Positions 8,881 to 17,405 of a stretch of 53,797 nt of DNA are shown here, piece by piece. A program made the position numbers and the translations under genes. Under the pieces are notes generated by a model, which did not search any database, was not told where the DNA came from, and saw nothing but the letters and a program-made list of their open reading frames with translations. This stretch comes from Perlabentimonas sp034006965. GTDB lineage: Bacteria > Bacteroidota > Bacteroidia > Bacteroidales > Tenuifilaceae. Positions within the stretch are counted from its first letter, which is position 1. Each line of letters begins with the position of its first letter. Where the stretch lies: contig JAVERU010000004.1 in assembly GCA_034006965.1 (NCBI GenBank), positions 1 through 53,797 on the forward strand. The letters run 5' to 3'.

Positions 8881-10332
8881 TTAGTGCTTAAAGAATGATA
8901 CTTGGCTGATTAGCTGCTTGGTTTTACTCGCAAGCGCTTCTGCCGAAAGTTTAATGCTGTCCGCAATGTTGGCGTTGTTATGAGTAACATCGCTGAGCTG
9001 ATGGATTGCCACTTGAATCTGTTCAACACCTTGTTCAAGATCAACAATGGCTGTTACGACCTCCTGAATATGCAAGGCACTTTTCTCAATGGTAGGTATA
9101 ATAGCTAGTAGTTCTTCCTCAGAGTTTATGGAGGTGGATAGGGTGTTTTTTGCCAAGCCGGTAATTTCTTGGGCGGCAATGTTGCTTTTCTCGGCTAGCT
9201 TTTTTACCTCGGCGGCTACCACTGCAAAACCCCGACCATGTTCGCCTGCTCTGGCGGCTTCCACTGCAGCGTTTAGTGCTAACAGGTTGGTTTGGAATGC
9301 TATCTGGCTTACAGTTTCAATTTTGTTGGCAATTTCCTTTATGGCAACAAGGCTTTTTTCGGATGATGATTTAAGGCTGTTCAAGCCTTCAGATGTATTC
9401 TTTGCCAAGTTACCTGTTTTGTTTACTAACCTTGAGGCTTGTTTAAACGAGTCTGCAACTTCATCATAGGTTGTGGCTAAAATCTTAACTAGCCCCGATT
9501 GCAAATCGACAGACTTTGACACCTCCCTTGCCGATGACGATATTTCTTGCCCTGTTGTGCTAACCTGATTTGCTCCAAGATCAATCTCTTTTACTACCTC
9601 CAAAATTTTTTGCTGCATGGAATTAAGCGCTTTGGCAAGATCGCCCATCTCATCTTTTCTGTGGAGAGAAAAATTAGAGTGTAAATCACCCTCTGAAATT
9701 CCCTTTGCAAAATCTAACCCACTTGTTAATGGCTTAGTTATCGATTTAGTGAATGAGAGGATAACAAAAATAAAGATTGATAGGTATAGGAGTATAACTA
9801 GAACAAAGGTAATTTTCTTTTTTCTCACCTCAGCATTCATTTCGTTTTGTGGCATACATACTATGCTTACTAGGTTGGTGTTGTCCCCAATGTAACCGTA
9901 GGCGCTAATATTGTTATGCATTATCTTTTCAACCCTTCCATTTGATAAAGCAGTTCTCTTTCTGCTCTGAAGTATGGTTTTAGCTATCTCGATATTTTTT
10001 GAAGAATCTGAATTTTTTGGTTCCCAAACAATTTTACCTTTATCATCAGCAACTATAGGGTATCCTTCTTTCATATATCTCTTTTGAAGTAGAAACGATG
10101 AAAGCTTGGTGGCGTTTTCAGGGCTTAGCTTATCTTCCGATTTTGTTATGAGTTGTAGGTGAGCAGATAAAATTTTTGCCTGTTCATATGAGTAATTATC
10201 AGCATCATTTTTAATGCGTTCAACTTGTGTAGTGTAGGTTTTGTGGGTTAGGACAAGCACCATAAGTATGCTAAGCCCAATTACCACAGTGTTTAGCCTG
10301 ATGCTAAATTTTTTGTTGGTAAAATTTCCCAT
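8881..10332 (-). CDS. Methyl-accepting chemotaxis protein, second receptor
   Basis: A 483-residue receptor with the same plan as its downstream neighbour: membrane helix near residues 17-30, a periplasmic sensor to about 170, membrane helix about 174-195, HAMP, and a signalling domain with tip QTNLLALNAAVEAARAGEHGRGF. The sensor regions of the two receptors differ clearly, so they probably detect different ligands, whereas the signalling tips are nearly the same; this suggests duplication and divergence. It is the first gene of the two-receptor operon. No clear promoter was found in the 215 bases to mutS. Confidence 0.92.
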   Translation of the reverse strand: MGNFTNKKFSIRLNTVVIGLSILMVLVLTHKTYTTQVERIKNDADNYSYEQAKILSAHLQLITKSEDKLSPENATKLSSFLLQKRYMKEGYPIVADDKGKIVWEPKNSDSSKNIEIAKTILQSRKRTALSNGRVEKIMHNNISAYGYIGDNTNLVSIVCMPQNEMNAEVRKKKITFVLVILLYLSIFIFVILSFTKSITKPLTSGLDFAKGISEGDLHSNFSLHRKDEMGDLAKALNSMQQKILEVVKEIDLGANQVSTTGQEISSSAREVSKSVDLQSGLVKILATTYDEVADSFKQASRLVNKTGNLAKNTSEGLNSLKSSSEKSLVAIKEIANKIETVSQIAFQTNLLALNAAVEAARAGEHGRGFAVVAAEVKKLAEKSNIAAQEITGLAKNTLSTSINSEEELLAIIPTIEKSALHIQEVVTAIVDLEQGVEQIQVAIHQLSDVTHNNANIADSIKLSAEALASKTKQLISQVSFFKH

Positions 10333-10432
10333 GTGTACGATGAATAATGTTTGTAGACCCTGTAAATGTAGGAAAATTAGTAATAGTTTCTCTTTTGTTA
10401 CATTAAACGTTGTGGTAAAATAGCAAATGCGG

Positions 10433-10462
10433 TTTGCGAAAAGTATTATACCCTTAATTTTG
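10433..10462 (+). promoter_or_regulatory. mutS promoter
   Basis: TTTG at 10433-10436, 18-base spacer, TAATTTTG at 10455-10462: both Bacteroidota primary-sigma elements at good spacing, about 85 bases before the mutS start. Confidence 0.65.
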
Positions 10463-10547
10463 TTTTTTACATTTGTGCTATCAAATCTTTTGAATTATAC
10501 ATTATACGCTCTAGCTTAGTGTAAGTTCTATTAAAAACAATTTTATT

Positions 10548-13178
10548 TTGAGTTCTTCAGCCAAAAATATTGTTGAAACGCCCCTAATGAAGCAGTATAA
10601 CTCCATTAAGCGGAAGCACCCCGATGCAATTTTGCTTTTTAGGGTGGGCGATTTTTACGAAACGTTCAGCGAGGATGCCATTAAAGCGGCCGAAATTTTA
10701 GGCATCACCCTTACCCGTAGGGCCAATGGGGCAGCTTCGTTTGTGGAACTGGCCGGGTTTCCGCATCATGCTCTCGACACCTACCTACCCAAGCTGGTAA
10801 GGGCAGGGCAGCGAGTTGCCATTTGTGAGCAGCTCGAGGATCCCAAGATGACCAAAACCATTGTGAAGCGTGGAGTTACCGAAATGGTAACCCCTGGCGT
10901 ATCGTTCAACGATCACGTGCTAGAGCGCAAGGAGAACAACTTTTTGGCCTGTGTTCATCTCGATAAAAGGGCCGCTGGAGTGGCATTCCTCGATATATCA
11001 ACAGGTGAATTTTACCTAGCCGAGGGCTCCTTCGAGTACATCGATAAGCTGATCACCAATTTTAACCCCAAGGAGGTTCTGGTTGAGCGCTCGAAGTACC
11101 GCGATTTTATTGATTTTTTTGGAACCCGATACTATGTTTACAAGTTCGACGAGTGGGCTTACCATGAGGAGGGGGCAAGGGAGAAGCTGGTAAACCATTT
11201 TCAAACCGCTAGCCTTAAGGGGTTTGGCATTGATGGAATGAGCCTTGGGATAATTGCCGCTGGTGCAGCCTTGTACTACCTCGATATCACACAGCATAGC
11301 CAGGCAAAGCATCTTGCCACCATTTCGCGCATTGAGGAGGAGAAGAACGTGTGGCTCGATAAGTTTACCATTCGTAACCTTGAGCTATTCAACTCGGTGA
11401 ATGAGGGCGCCAAAACCCTGGTCGATATTATTGACAAAACTGTTTCGCCCATGGGTAGCCGTTTGCTCAAGAAGTGGATATCGCTACCCCTAAAGGATGA
11501 AAAGCCCATTACCGAAAGGCTGAATGTGGTGGAGTACTTCATCAACCATACTGATAGCGCAGATTTACTTAGGGAGAATATTCGTGTAATGGGTGATCTG
11601 GAGCGGGTTATATCCAAAGCAGCAGTAGGTCGTATCTCGCCCCGCGAGCTGGTAACCCTTAAGAGTGCCCTAACAGCTTTGATATCGACAAAGCAAACCT
11701 GTGAGCAGTCCGATGAACCCACGCTTTTGCGGTTGGGTGAGCAGATTAACCTTTGCACTCGCATTCGCGACCGGATTGAGCGCGAGATTGTTGACGATCC
11801 GCCTGCGCAGCTAAACAAGGGCAATGTGATTGCCCGTGGGGTGAATGCTGATCTTGATGAGCTAAGGGACATTATGCACTCGGGTAAGGAGTACCTTTTG
11901 AACCTGCAGCAGCGCGAGTCGGAACGTACAGGGATATCATCGCTTAAGGTTAGCTTCAATAATGTTTTTGGATACTACATCGAGGTGCGCAATACGCACA
12001 AGGACAAGGTGCCGCCTGAGTGGATTCGTAAGCAAACCCTCGTTTCGGCCGAGCGATACATCACCGAGGAGCTTAAGGAGTATGAGGCAAAAATATTAGG
12101 AGCAGAAGAAAGGGTGATGGCCATAGAGCAGCAAATTTTCGAGCAGCTGGTTTTTAGCCTTACTGAGTATATCGCCTCAATACAGCTCAACGCACATCTG
12201 GTGGCGCAGCTCGATTGCTTATTGTCGTTTGCCGCATCGGCGGTCGAGTATAGCTACTGTAAGCCTAAGGTTGATATGGGCGATGCCATTGATATCAACG
12301 AGGGACGTCACCCGGTCATTGAACGGATGCTGCCGGCTGGAGAGGAATACGTATCGAACGATGTGCTGCTGAATGGCGATGCGCAGCAAATCATCATTAT
12401 AACTGGGCCCAACATGTCGGGTAAGTCAGCCTTGCTTAGGCAAACGGCACTCATTGTGCTTATGGCACAAATGGGGTCGTACGTGCCAGCAAAGGCCGCA
12501 AGGATTGGTTTGGTTGATAAGATCTTTACCCGCGTGGGTGCTTCGGACAATATCTCGCTGGGCGAGTCGACCTTCATGGTGGAGATGCATGAGGCGGCTA
12601 GCATCCTCAATAACATTTCAGATCGTAGCTTGGTGCTGCTCGATGAGATTGGCCGTGGAACATCTACCTACGATGGAATTTCCATTGCTTGGGCTATGAC
12701 GGAGTACATTCATGATAACCCCAACGGAAAAGCTAAAACCCTTTTTGCCACCCATTACCACGAGCTAATCGAGATGGAGGGTGCTTTCCCTCGCATTAAG
12801 AACTACAACGTATCCATCAAGGAGTTGGACAATAAGGTGATATTTCTGCGTAAGCTTGTTCCGGGAGGTAGTGCGCATAGCTTTGGTATTCACGTGGCGC
12901 GTATGGCGGGAATGCCCCCCAGCGTGGTGAAACGAGCCACAGAAATTCTTTCCGATCTGGAAAAAAGTCCGCAGGATCAGAGGTTGAACAAACCGAGCGC
13001 GGAGCTTGGGAAGAGTCGCGAGGGCTACCAGCTAAGTATTTTCCAACTCGACGATCCTGTGCTTAAGCAGATACGAGACCAACTTCTTTCGCTAGATATC
13101 AACAACCTTACGCCTGTTGAGGCGCTAAACAAGCTAAACGATATAAAACGGTTGGCGGGAGTAAGAGGTGGAAAGTAG
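10548..13178 (+). CDS. mutS: DNA mismatch repair protein MutS
   Basis: MutS recognises base mismatches and small loops and recruits MutL using ATP. The 876-residue length is normal. The mismatch-reading Phe36-Tyr-Glu38 motif (RVGDFYETF) is in domain I; connector, lever and clamp regions follow; the ATPase has Walker A TGPNMSGKSALL near residue 618, the SLGESTFMVEMHE segment, Walker B LLDEIGRGTSTYDG and the ATHYHEL histidine. The C-terminus shows the usual short dimerisation tail. TTG at 10548 is proposed as start because no ATG fits before the conserved MKQYNSIK block; starting at Met14 would lose little. It is convergent with the histidine kinase gene, 5 bases apart. Confidence 0.97.
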   Translation: MSSSAKNIVETPLMKQYNSIKRKHPDAILLFRVGDFYETFSEDAIKAAEILGITLTRRANGAASFVELAGFPHHALDTYLPKLVRAGQRVAICEQLEDPKMTKTIVKRGVTEMVTPGVSFNDHVLERKENNFLACVHLDKRAAGVAFLDISTGEFYLAEGSFEYIDKLITNFNPKEVLVERSKYRDFIDFFGTRYYVYKFDEWAYHEEGAREKLVNHFQTASLKGFGIDGMSLGIIAAGAALYYLDITQHSQAKHLATISRIEEEKNVWLDKFTIRNLELFNSVNEGAKTLVDIIDKTVSPMGSRLLKKWISLPLKDEKPITERLNVVEYFINHTDSADLLRENIRVMGDLERVISKAAVGRISPRELVTLKSALTALISTKQTCEQSDEPTLLRLGEQINLCTRIRDRIEREIVDDPPAQLNKGNVIARGVNADLDELRDIMHSGKEYLLNLQQRESERTGISSLKVSFNNVFGYYIEVRNTHKDKVPPEWIRKQTLVSAERYITEELKEYEAKILGAEERVMAIEQQIFEQLVFSLTEYIASIQLNAHLVAQLDCLLSFAASAVEYSYCKPKVDMGDAIDINEGRHPVIERMLPAGEEYVSNDVLLNGDAQQIIIITGPNMSGKSALLRQTALIVLMAQMGSYVPAKAARIGLVDKIFTRVGASDNISLGESTFMVEMHEAASILNNISDRSLVLLDEIGRGTSTYDGISIAWAMTEYIHDNPNGKAKTLFATHYHELIEMEGAFPRIKNYNVSIKELDNKVIFLRKLVPGGSAHSFGIHVARMAGMPPSVVKRATEILSDLEKSPQDQRLNKPSAELGKSREGYQLSIFQLDDPVLKQIRDQLLSLDINNLTPVEALNKLNDIKRLAGVRGGK

Positions 13179-13183
13179 ACTTT

Positions 13184-14410
13184 TTAGCTCCTGATGTTTG
13201 GTAATGATATCGAAACCTTTGTCCCCATGTTCGGGGTGCTATCGATGCATAGGGTGCCGTTTAGCTTGTTAATTAGCTCACGACTAATCTGAAGGCCAAG
13301 CCCAGTGCCCTTTTCCTTTTCGGTTCCTGGTTGACTTTCCAAATCATTCGAGTTTAGTATCGAATCAATTTTTTCAGCATCCATCCCAACGCCTTGGTCG
13401 TCAATGGTAATTAGGGTATGGTGCTCGTTGGGTAGTATGGTAATTGTTACCACACTTCCTCTATGCGAATATTTAAGAGCGTTGGAAAGGAAATTGCGAA
13501 TTATTATTGCCAGTATTTCGGGATCGGTACAAATCTGTGAGTATTTATCAGTTTTCATCTCAATTTGTATCTCCTTGCCTTTAGCAATGTCCTCAAGGGC
13601 CACAACCTGCTTGCTTACAATGCTTTGAATATCAGCCATTCTCCAGCTAATGTTTATCTCTTCGGTTTGTGCCCATGCCCAGTTCAGCAGGTTGTCGGCT
13701 ACGTTGTACAGGTGCTGAGCTCTTTCGTTGATTTGTTGCAGCCTAAGCTTGAAGTAGTCGGGGTTGTTAAGATTCTCATTGAAGTTGTGCAGCATCACCT
13801 CGGTTAATCCCATGAACGCGTTAAAAGGGCTTCTGAGATCATGGGCAATAATCGACAGGAGTTTTGTTTTGGTGTCGTTTAGGTTTCGCAGCTCAACATT
13901 CTGCTTTTCTATTTCTTTGGTTCTGTCGGCAACCTTCTCCTCCAGCGCCTTATTGTGCTCTTTAAGCAATTTGTATGGAACGCTATCGCCAACGTCTTGC
14001 CCTTCGGCAGGTTGCGACCAGTGGCCGTGAGCAATTTTCCAGCGCTCATCCTCTTTCACCATAATCACGGTTGAACGATTGTTCTTACAGTTGATAATCT
14101 CATCGCCTGCCGATATTTTCATATCCATCAAAACGGTGATGTAGGCTGTCGTTGGGCTGGTTTTAAAAACCTCCATCCCGTTGATATTATAGCTAACTGT
14201 AGTGGGCAATTGGGAAAATTCTCTTTTGAAAAATGTTAGGGTTTCTGCGGTTGACCTGCTGTACTCATCGATGCCCGTGCCAAACATGGTGAAATTATTC
14301 GCGAAAAGCGATATCATCTTGTCCCAATTCCGCTGAGTATAGGCATCGAAATACTCAAGATATGAGTTGATAATTGCTTGTCTGTCTGTATAGTCGTTTC
14401 CCGAACTCAT
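13184..14410 (-). CDS. Histidine kinase with N-terminal SnoaL/NTF2-like domain
   Basis: A 408-residue soluble kinase without signal peptide or membrane helix. Residues 1-135 look like a SnoaL/NTF2-like cone-shaped pocket (INSYLEYFDAYTQRNWDKM, TVIMVKEDERWKIAHGHWS), followed by a coiled coil (about 148-178), HisKA with predicted phosphoacceptor His190 in SIIAHDLRSP, and HATPase with NFLSNALKY, DDQGVGMD and GTGLGLQISRELI. SnoaL-like pockets usually bind small molecules, so this is probably a cytosolic ligand sensor (inference). No response regulator is adjacent. A minus-strand TAACTTTG element at 14441-14448 is a likely promoter, and the structured-RNA candidate lies directly upstream in the same direction. 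Confidence 0.85.
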   Translation of the reverse strand: MSSGNDYTDRQAIINSYLEYFDAYTQRNWDKMISLFANNFTMFGTGIDEYSRSTAETLTFFKREFSQLPTTVSYNINGMEVFKTSPTTAYITVLMDMKISAGDEIINCKNNRSTVIMVKEDERWKIAHGHWSQPAEGQDVGDSVPYKLLKEHNKALEEKVADRTKEIEKQNVELRNLNDTKTKLLSIIAHDLRSPFNAFMGLTEVMLHNFNENLNNPDYFKLRLQQINERAQHLYNVADNLLNWAWAQTEEINISWRMADIQSIVSKQVVALEDIAKGKEIQIEMKTDKYSQICTDPEILAIIIRNFLSNALKYSHRGSVVTITILPNEHHTLITIDDQGVGMDAEKIDSILNSNDLESQPGTEKEKGTGLGLQISRELINKLNGTLCIDSTPNMGTKVSISLPNIRS

Positions 14411-14440
14411 AATAAACCTTCACCCCTTTTTATTAACCAC

Positions 14441-14448
14441 CAAAGTTA
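14441..14448 (-). promoter_or_regulatory. -7 promoter element of the SnoaL-histidine kinase gene
   Basis: Minus strand reads TAACTTTG (TAnnTTTG), 31 bases upstream of the start codon; no clear -33 box. Confidence 0.45.
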
Positions 14449-14545
14449 TAAATAATTATAAATCATTTCTAAGGATGGTAAAACCAATCAGATTGATACA
14501 TCCGAGTTTACGATTTGCATGGAGTTTGGTTGCAAGGCGAGCAGC

Positions 14546-14589
14546 ATAAAAACAGTAATGGGAACCATTCAGCGCGAACAGTTCCCATT
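14546..14589 (-). terminator. Terminator-like hairpin ending the structured RNA
   Basis: On the minus strand a 9-bp stem (AATGGGAAC with GTTCCCATT) is followed by ACTG and five T. The T run is short and offset by four bases, so this is a moderate call. Confidence 0.45.
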
Positions 14590-15163
14590 CACTAGCCGAA
14601 ACCGGGGTTTCATTTAGTGCCAGACTACGGTTATTCCGACTGGCATACAGCGAGTATCTGGCGATACTCCCTAGTAGCCCTTGGCTTTCCCAACCCTACC
14701 GTTTAGAGTAGGATTTTCGAGCTGTCCTTTCGGTTTCTCCGAGGAGTTTCCTTCCGGGACGAAGTGTCGTTTGGTAAAGACCTACTTCCTTGGGCTTTGC
14801 CTGTGGTTAGCTCTTCTTGTGCTTTTCCTTGCGGAGCCACTTACATTCCGGGCTATCCATTTTTGGTGGCAATGCCTTTACTCGTTAGGCAACCCCTAGC
14901 CTGTTCATACGAACATTTTTTGGGGTTCAGCATTTGCATAGCTGAACGTAAGTTCAACTGTGCTTGCTGCTTTCGACTCAACCATTTGAAGAACGCTAGG
15001 CGATCTTGGCTTGATTGACCTTGCCCGCTGGGCGAACCCTCTGGGTTTGGACCTCGGCTCTGGGGTAAGCAGATTTTGCAATCTGGAAGAAATTTTAATG
15101 CTACACCTAAGCAGCTATTATCATTTCCTTACCTTTCTGAGCAGCCTTTTATCTCTCGTCTGG
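14546..15163 (-). ncRNA. Candidate large structured non-coding RNA, about 0.62 kb
   Basis: No credible gene is present, but short perfect hairpins follow each other closely. Paired arms (plus coordinates): 14557-14565/14581-14589; 14590-14594/14615-14619 enclosing 14598-14602/14607-14611; 14618-14623/14640-14645 with inner 14628-14630/14636-14638; 14652-14658/14663-14669; 14695-14699/14708-14712; 14836-14840/14866-14870; 14873-14877/14887-14891; 14891-14896/14922-14927 enclosing 14903-14906/14911-14914; 14943-14947/14952-14956; 15023-15026/15030-15033; 15035-15039/15043-15047; 15070-15075/15080-15085. Minus orientation is favoured: a TTG-N21-TATATTTG promoter at 15169-15200, GNRA loops on that strand (GCAA at 15076-15079 and in TCC-GCAA-GGA near 14826-14835; GAAA in CC-GAAA-GG near 14727-14734), and a final hairpin followed by T residues. 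I see no RNase P, tmRNA or group II intron domain V signature. Function unknown. Confidence 0.5.
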
Positions 15164-15168
15164 TAGAA

Positions 15169-15200
15169 CAAATATACAGCTGGAAAGTACCCAGATGCAA
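15169..15200 (-). promoter_or_regulatory. Promoter of the structured RNA candidate
   Basis: On the minus strand: TTG (plus 15198-15200), 21-base spacer, TATATTTG (plus 15169-15176). It fits the Bacteroidota consensus and points into the hairpin-rich region; the first base transcribed would be near 15163. The TTG lies inside a 7-bp hairpin (GATGCAA/TTGCATC, 15194-15212). Confidence 0.5.
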
Positions 15201-15212
15201 GTTTTTTGCATC

Positions 15213-15536
15213 GTTTTAATTAACTCTGTATCAACATCGTTAATTAACAATTGTTAATAACCTTGGAGTGACCACTAGGCTTGGATTACGCTTTGTTGTT
15301 GCTCGTTTTTTGGGAGGATATTAACAGCTCAATAGGAAGCATTTTGCCTTAGGCTAGTATCTCTTCACGCTACCAAGGCCAGAGATATTTGCCTTCACCA
15401 AAGGGATTCTTGTGTTTCCATACCCAAAGGTACTAACTCTTCTACAGCACCTCGAAATAATATTGGTTCAACTGCGATTTCAGCGGAAAGATTAGATTTG
15501 AATGTCAGTAACATTCATAAAATCAAAATATTAGGA
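15213..15536. other. Gene-free spacer with no recognised feature
   Basis: Between the structured-RNA promoter and the next hairpin there is no convincing gene. A 39-codon minus-strand frame starting near 15512 (MLLTFKSNLSAEIAVEP...) is the only open stretch; it has no recognisable family and no clear ribosome site, and may be a gene remnant. The region is AT-rich with short inverted repeats only. Confidence 0.3.
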
Positions 15537-15565
15537 GAGGTTCACTTGTGAAACCTCATTTTTTT
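15537..15565 (+). terminator. Rho-independent terminator-like hairpin without an assigned gene
   Basis: Stem GAGGTT-CAC with GTG-A-AACCTC (15537-15557, one bulged A) is followed by A and seven T on the plus strand. No plus-strand gene ends here, so an unrecognised transcript or remnant may lie upstream. Confidence 0.5.
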
Positions 15566-15640
15566 GTGTAAACATCAGATCATAAGCCTGATATTTTGGG
15601 TAAAGATTTTTTCATTCACGAAATTGGAGGTAGTATCAAC

Positions 15641-15673
15641 AAAAAAAAGCCCGTTAGCGCTGGCTAACGGGCT
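15641..15673 (-). terminator. Terminator of the DUF1573 gene
   Basis: An 11-bp perfect stem (AGCCCGTTAGC with GCTAACGGGCT) followed on the minus strand by eight T, 24 bases after the DUF1573 stop codon. Confidence 0.9.
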
Positions 15674-15696
15674 AGGGGATTTATTCAAAAAAAACT

Positions 15697-16143
15697 TTAT
15701 GGTAATCGAATTTCGTTTTGTGCTTTAGGTAATGCTACCTCACCAAGGATGGCAACTTTTTGAACATTCCCATTGCCTGCGTTCGACTGAACCGTAACTG
15801 TTCGGCTAATCCGGTGAGGGGTTGGGCTCACCCTAAAGTGTACCTTAATGGTTCCTTTTTGCTTGGGCGCTATGGGTTGGCGGGGCCAGTCGGTTACCCT
15901 TGTGCCGCAGCATGCAGTAACCTGATTAAGAATTAGTGGAACTGCGCCATCGTTATGTACCTCAATCTCAATATTCCCGGTATTCTCATTCACATCATCA
16001 ACTAGGATGGTGCCCATATTAACCTCCGAGGGGTTAAAGCGTAAAAAGGCGTTGCTCTTTTTTATCTCCTCGTCGCCGGGTTGCTGGGCAAAAGTGCTTG
16101 CAGTAATAAGTAGACCGATGATTGAATACAGTATAGTTTTCAT
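15697..16143 (-). CDS. Exported DUF1573 family protein
   Basis: A 148-residue protein with a signal peptide (cleavage after TFAQQ, about residue 20) and one DUF1573 domain, an Ig-like beta-sandwich. The family pattern is clear: NMGTILVDD, IEVHNDGAVPLILNQVTACCGTRVTDWP and GTIKVHFRVSP, ending in TVQSNAGNGNVQKVAILGEV. DUF1573 proteins are common in Bacteroidota envelopes; the role is not established and binding to surface or secreted partners is only guessed. It lies 87 bases behind alr on the same strand; a weak minus-strand TATTTTTG element at 16173-16180 may give it its own promoter. A strong terminator follows. Confidence 0.85.
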   Translation of the reverse strand: MKTILYSIIGLLITASTFAQQPGDEEIKKSNAFLRFNPSEVNMGTILVDDVNENTGNIEIEVHNDGAVPLILNQVTACCGTRVTDWPRQPIAPKQKGTIKVHFRVSPTPHRISRTVTVQSNAGNGNVQKVAILGEVALPKAQNEIRLP

Positions 16144-16230
16144 AAATCTGTGATTTTATGGTTTTGTTACGGCAAAAATATTCAATTGTTTAGTTTGTGG
16201 TGTTAGTTTTAGCTAAAATTATGCCAAGGT

Positions 16231-17382
16231 TCACTTCACGACGTAACGGGGGATGTTACCAGGAAGACGAGCAAGCGTTTGGTAGTTGAGCTGATTACTC
16301 ATCTCGCTAAACGAAGCAACACTAATATCGAGCCTGTTTTGCTTACCCACAATTACAACCTCATCGCCGGGCTGTACGTTGGGGATATCGGTAACGTTAA
16401 CGCTCATGGTGTTCATGGTTACGGTACCCACAACCGAGACCCTTTTCCCGCGAATAAGCACTCGCCCCATATTGCTTAGCGAACGGCTAAATCCATTGGC
16501 GTAGCCTACGGGTATAATGGCAATCTTTATTTTCTTGCTGGCCATATATGATGTTCCATAGCCTACAAACGCTCCAGAGTCCACCTCCTTAACTGTCATT
16601 ACGCGCGACTTCCAGGTAATAACCCGCTTTAGATCAGAATCCTTGGCATGATTCCGTTTGAACTGGTAGATAAACGTTTCTTGCGTTGGCCAAAATCCAT
16701 ACTGGGCAATTCCCACACGTACCATGTCCATTATGGTTTGGTTGTAGGTTAGTGTTGCTGCCGAACCGGCCGTATGCCGGTAGTTGGGTTTAAGACCGTG
16801 CCTATTGAAATACCTTACAAACCTTCGGTACTCCCTAATCTGGTTCATCACCCGATAGTAGTTGCTTACGCTTTCGGCACCGGCATAGTGGGTGCATAGC
16901 CCTTCAAAAACAATATGGTCGCAGTTATCTTTCATTAGCCCAACAATATCAGGAAGCATATTGTAGTCGAACCCAGTACGGTTAAATCCTGTTTCGGCTT
17001 CAATATGAAGTCGGGCTGGTTTCTTTATCTTTTTGGCTAGCTCAATAGCCATATTCAGTCTGTTTAAATCGAAAACATAGAATTCTATCCCATTCTCAAT
17101 TGCCCATGCAAGCTGGTCGTCGTTGCAGTAGCCCATGATCATAATATCCGATTTGGGGCTGGCCACATTGAAAACATCAAGCGCCTCGCTGGCAGAGAAA
17201 ACGGCAAAATGCTTTACCTTGGCCTTTTCGGCTAGGGGTACAATGTGCTCAACGCCATGCCCGTAGGCATTCCCCTTTACAACCGATGTAAACCGTACAT
17301 CTTTTCCAATAATATTCCTTAGGTACTTTATGTTATGCCTGTATGCCGACTTGCTGATCTCGATGTATGAGGTGTGATCCAT
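16231..17382 (-). CDS. alr: Alanine racemase
   Basis: PLP-dependent fold-type III racemase, normally interconverting L- and D-alanine for peptidoglycan. The 383-residue length is usual. Lys36 in SVVKGNAYGHG is the PLP-binding lysine; the TGFNRTG, RHTAGSAATL and VRVGIAQYG segments match the barrel domain; the Tyr of GYGTSY is the second catalytic base. The usual CMD motif near the substrate site is replaced by TMN (VGTVTMNTMSVNVT), an unusual change that could alter substrate preference. It follows the M20 amidohydrolase by 23 bases, so the pair is an operon. The fold assignment is firm; alanine specificity is less certain. Confidence 0.88.
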   Translation of the reverse strand: MDHTSYIEISKSAYRHNIKYLRNIIGKDVRFTSVVKGNAYGHGVEHIVPLAEKAKVKHFAVFSASEALDVFNVASPKSDIMIMGYCNDDQLAWAIENGIEFYVFDLNRLNMAIELAKKIKKPARLHIEAETGFNRTGFDYNMLPDIVGLMKDNCDHIVFEGLCTHYAGAESVSNYYRVMNQIREYRRFVRYFNRHGLKPNYRHTAGSAATLTYNQTIMDMVRVGIAQYGFWPTQETFIYQFKRNHAKDSDLKRVITWKSRVMTVKEVDSGAFVGYGTSYMASKKIKIAIIPVGYANGFSRSLSNMGRVLIRGKRVSVVGTVTMNTMSVNVTDIPNVQPGDEVVIVGKQNRLDISVASFSEMSNQLNYQTLARLPGNIPRYVVK

Positions 17383-17405
17383 TGTAGATGCTTGTTTTTA
17401 AGGTG

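Noticed and set aside
11276..11959. Minus-strand frame of 227 codons
   Set aside because: It lies fully antisense within mutS; composition is that of a shadow frame.
14681..15018. Two overlapping plus-strand frames of 72 and 84 codons as small proteins
   Set aside because: Composition is that of translated hairpin sequence; no family, no start signal, and both overlap the structured RNA candidate.
14546..15163. RNase P RNA, tmRNA or group II intron
   Set aside because: The conserved P4 sequences of RNase P, the tmRNA tag and end sequences, and intron domain V were not found on either strand.
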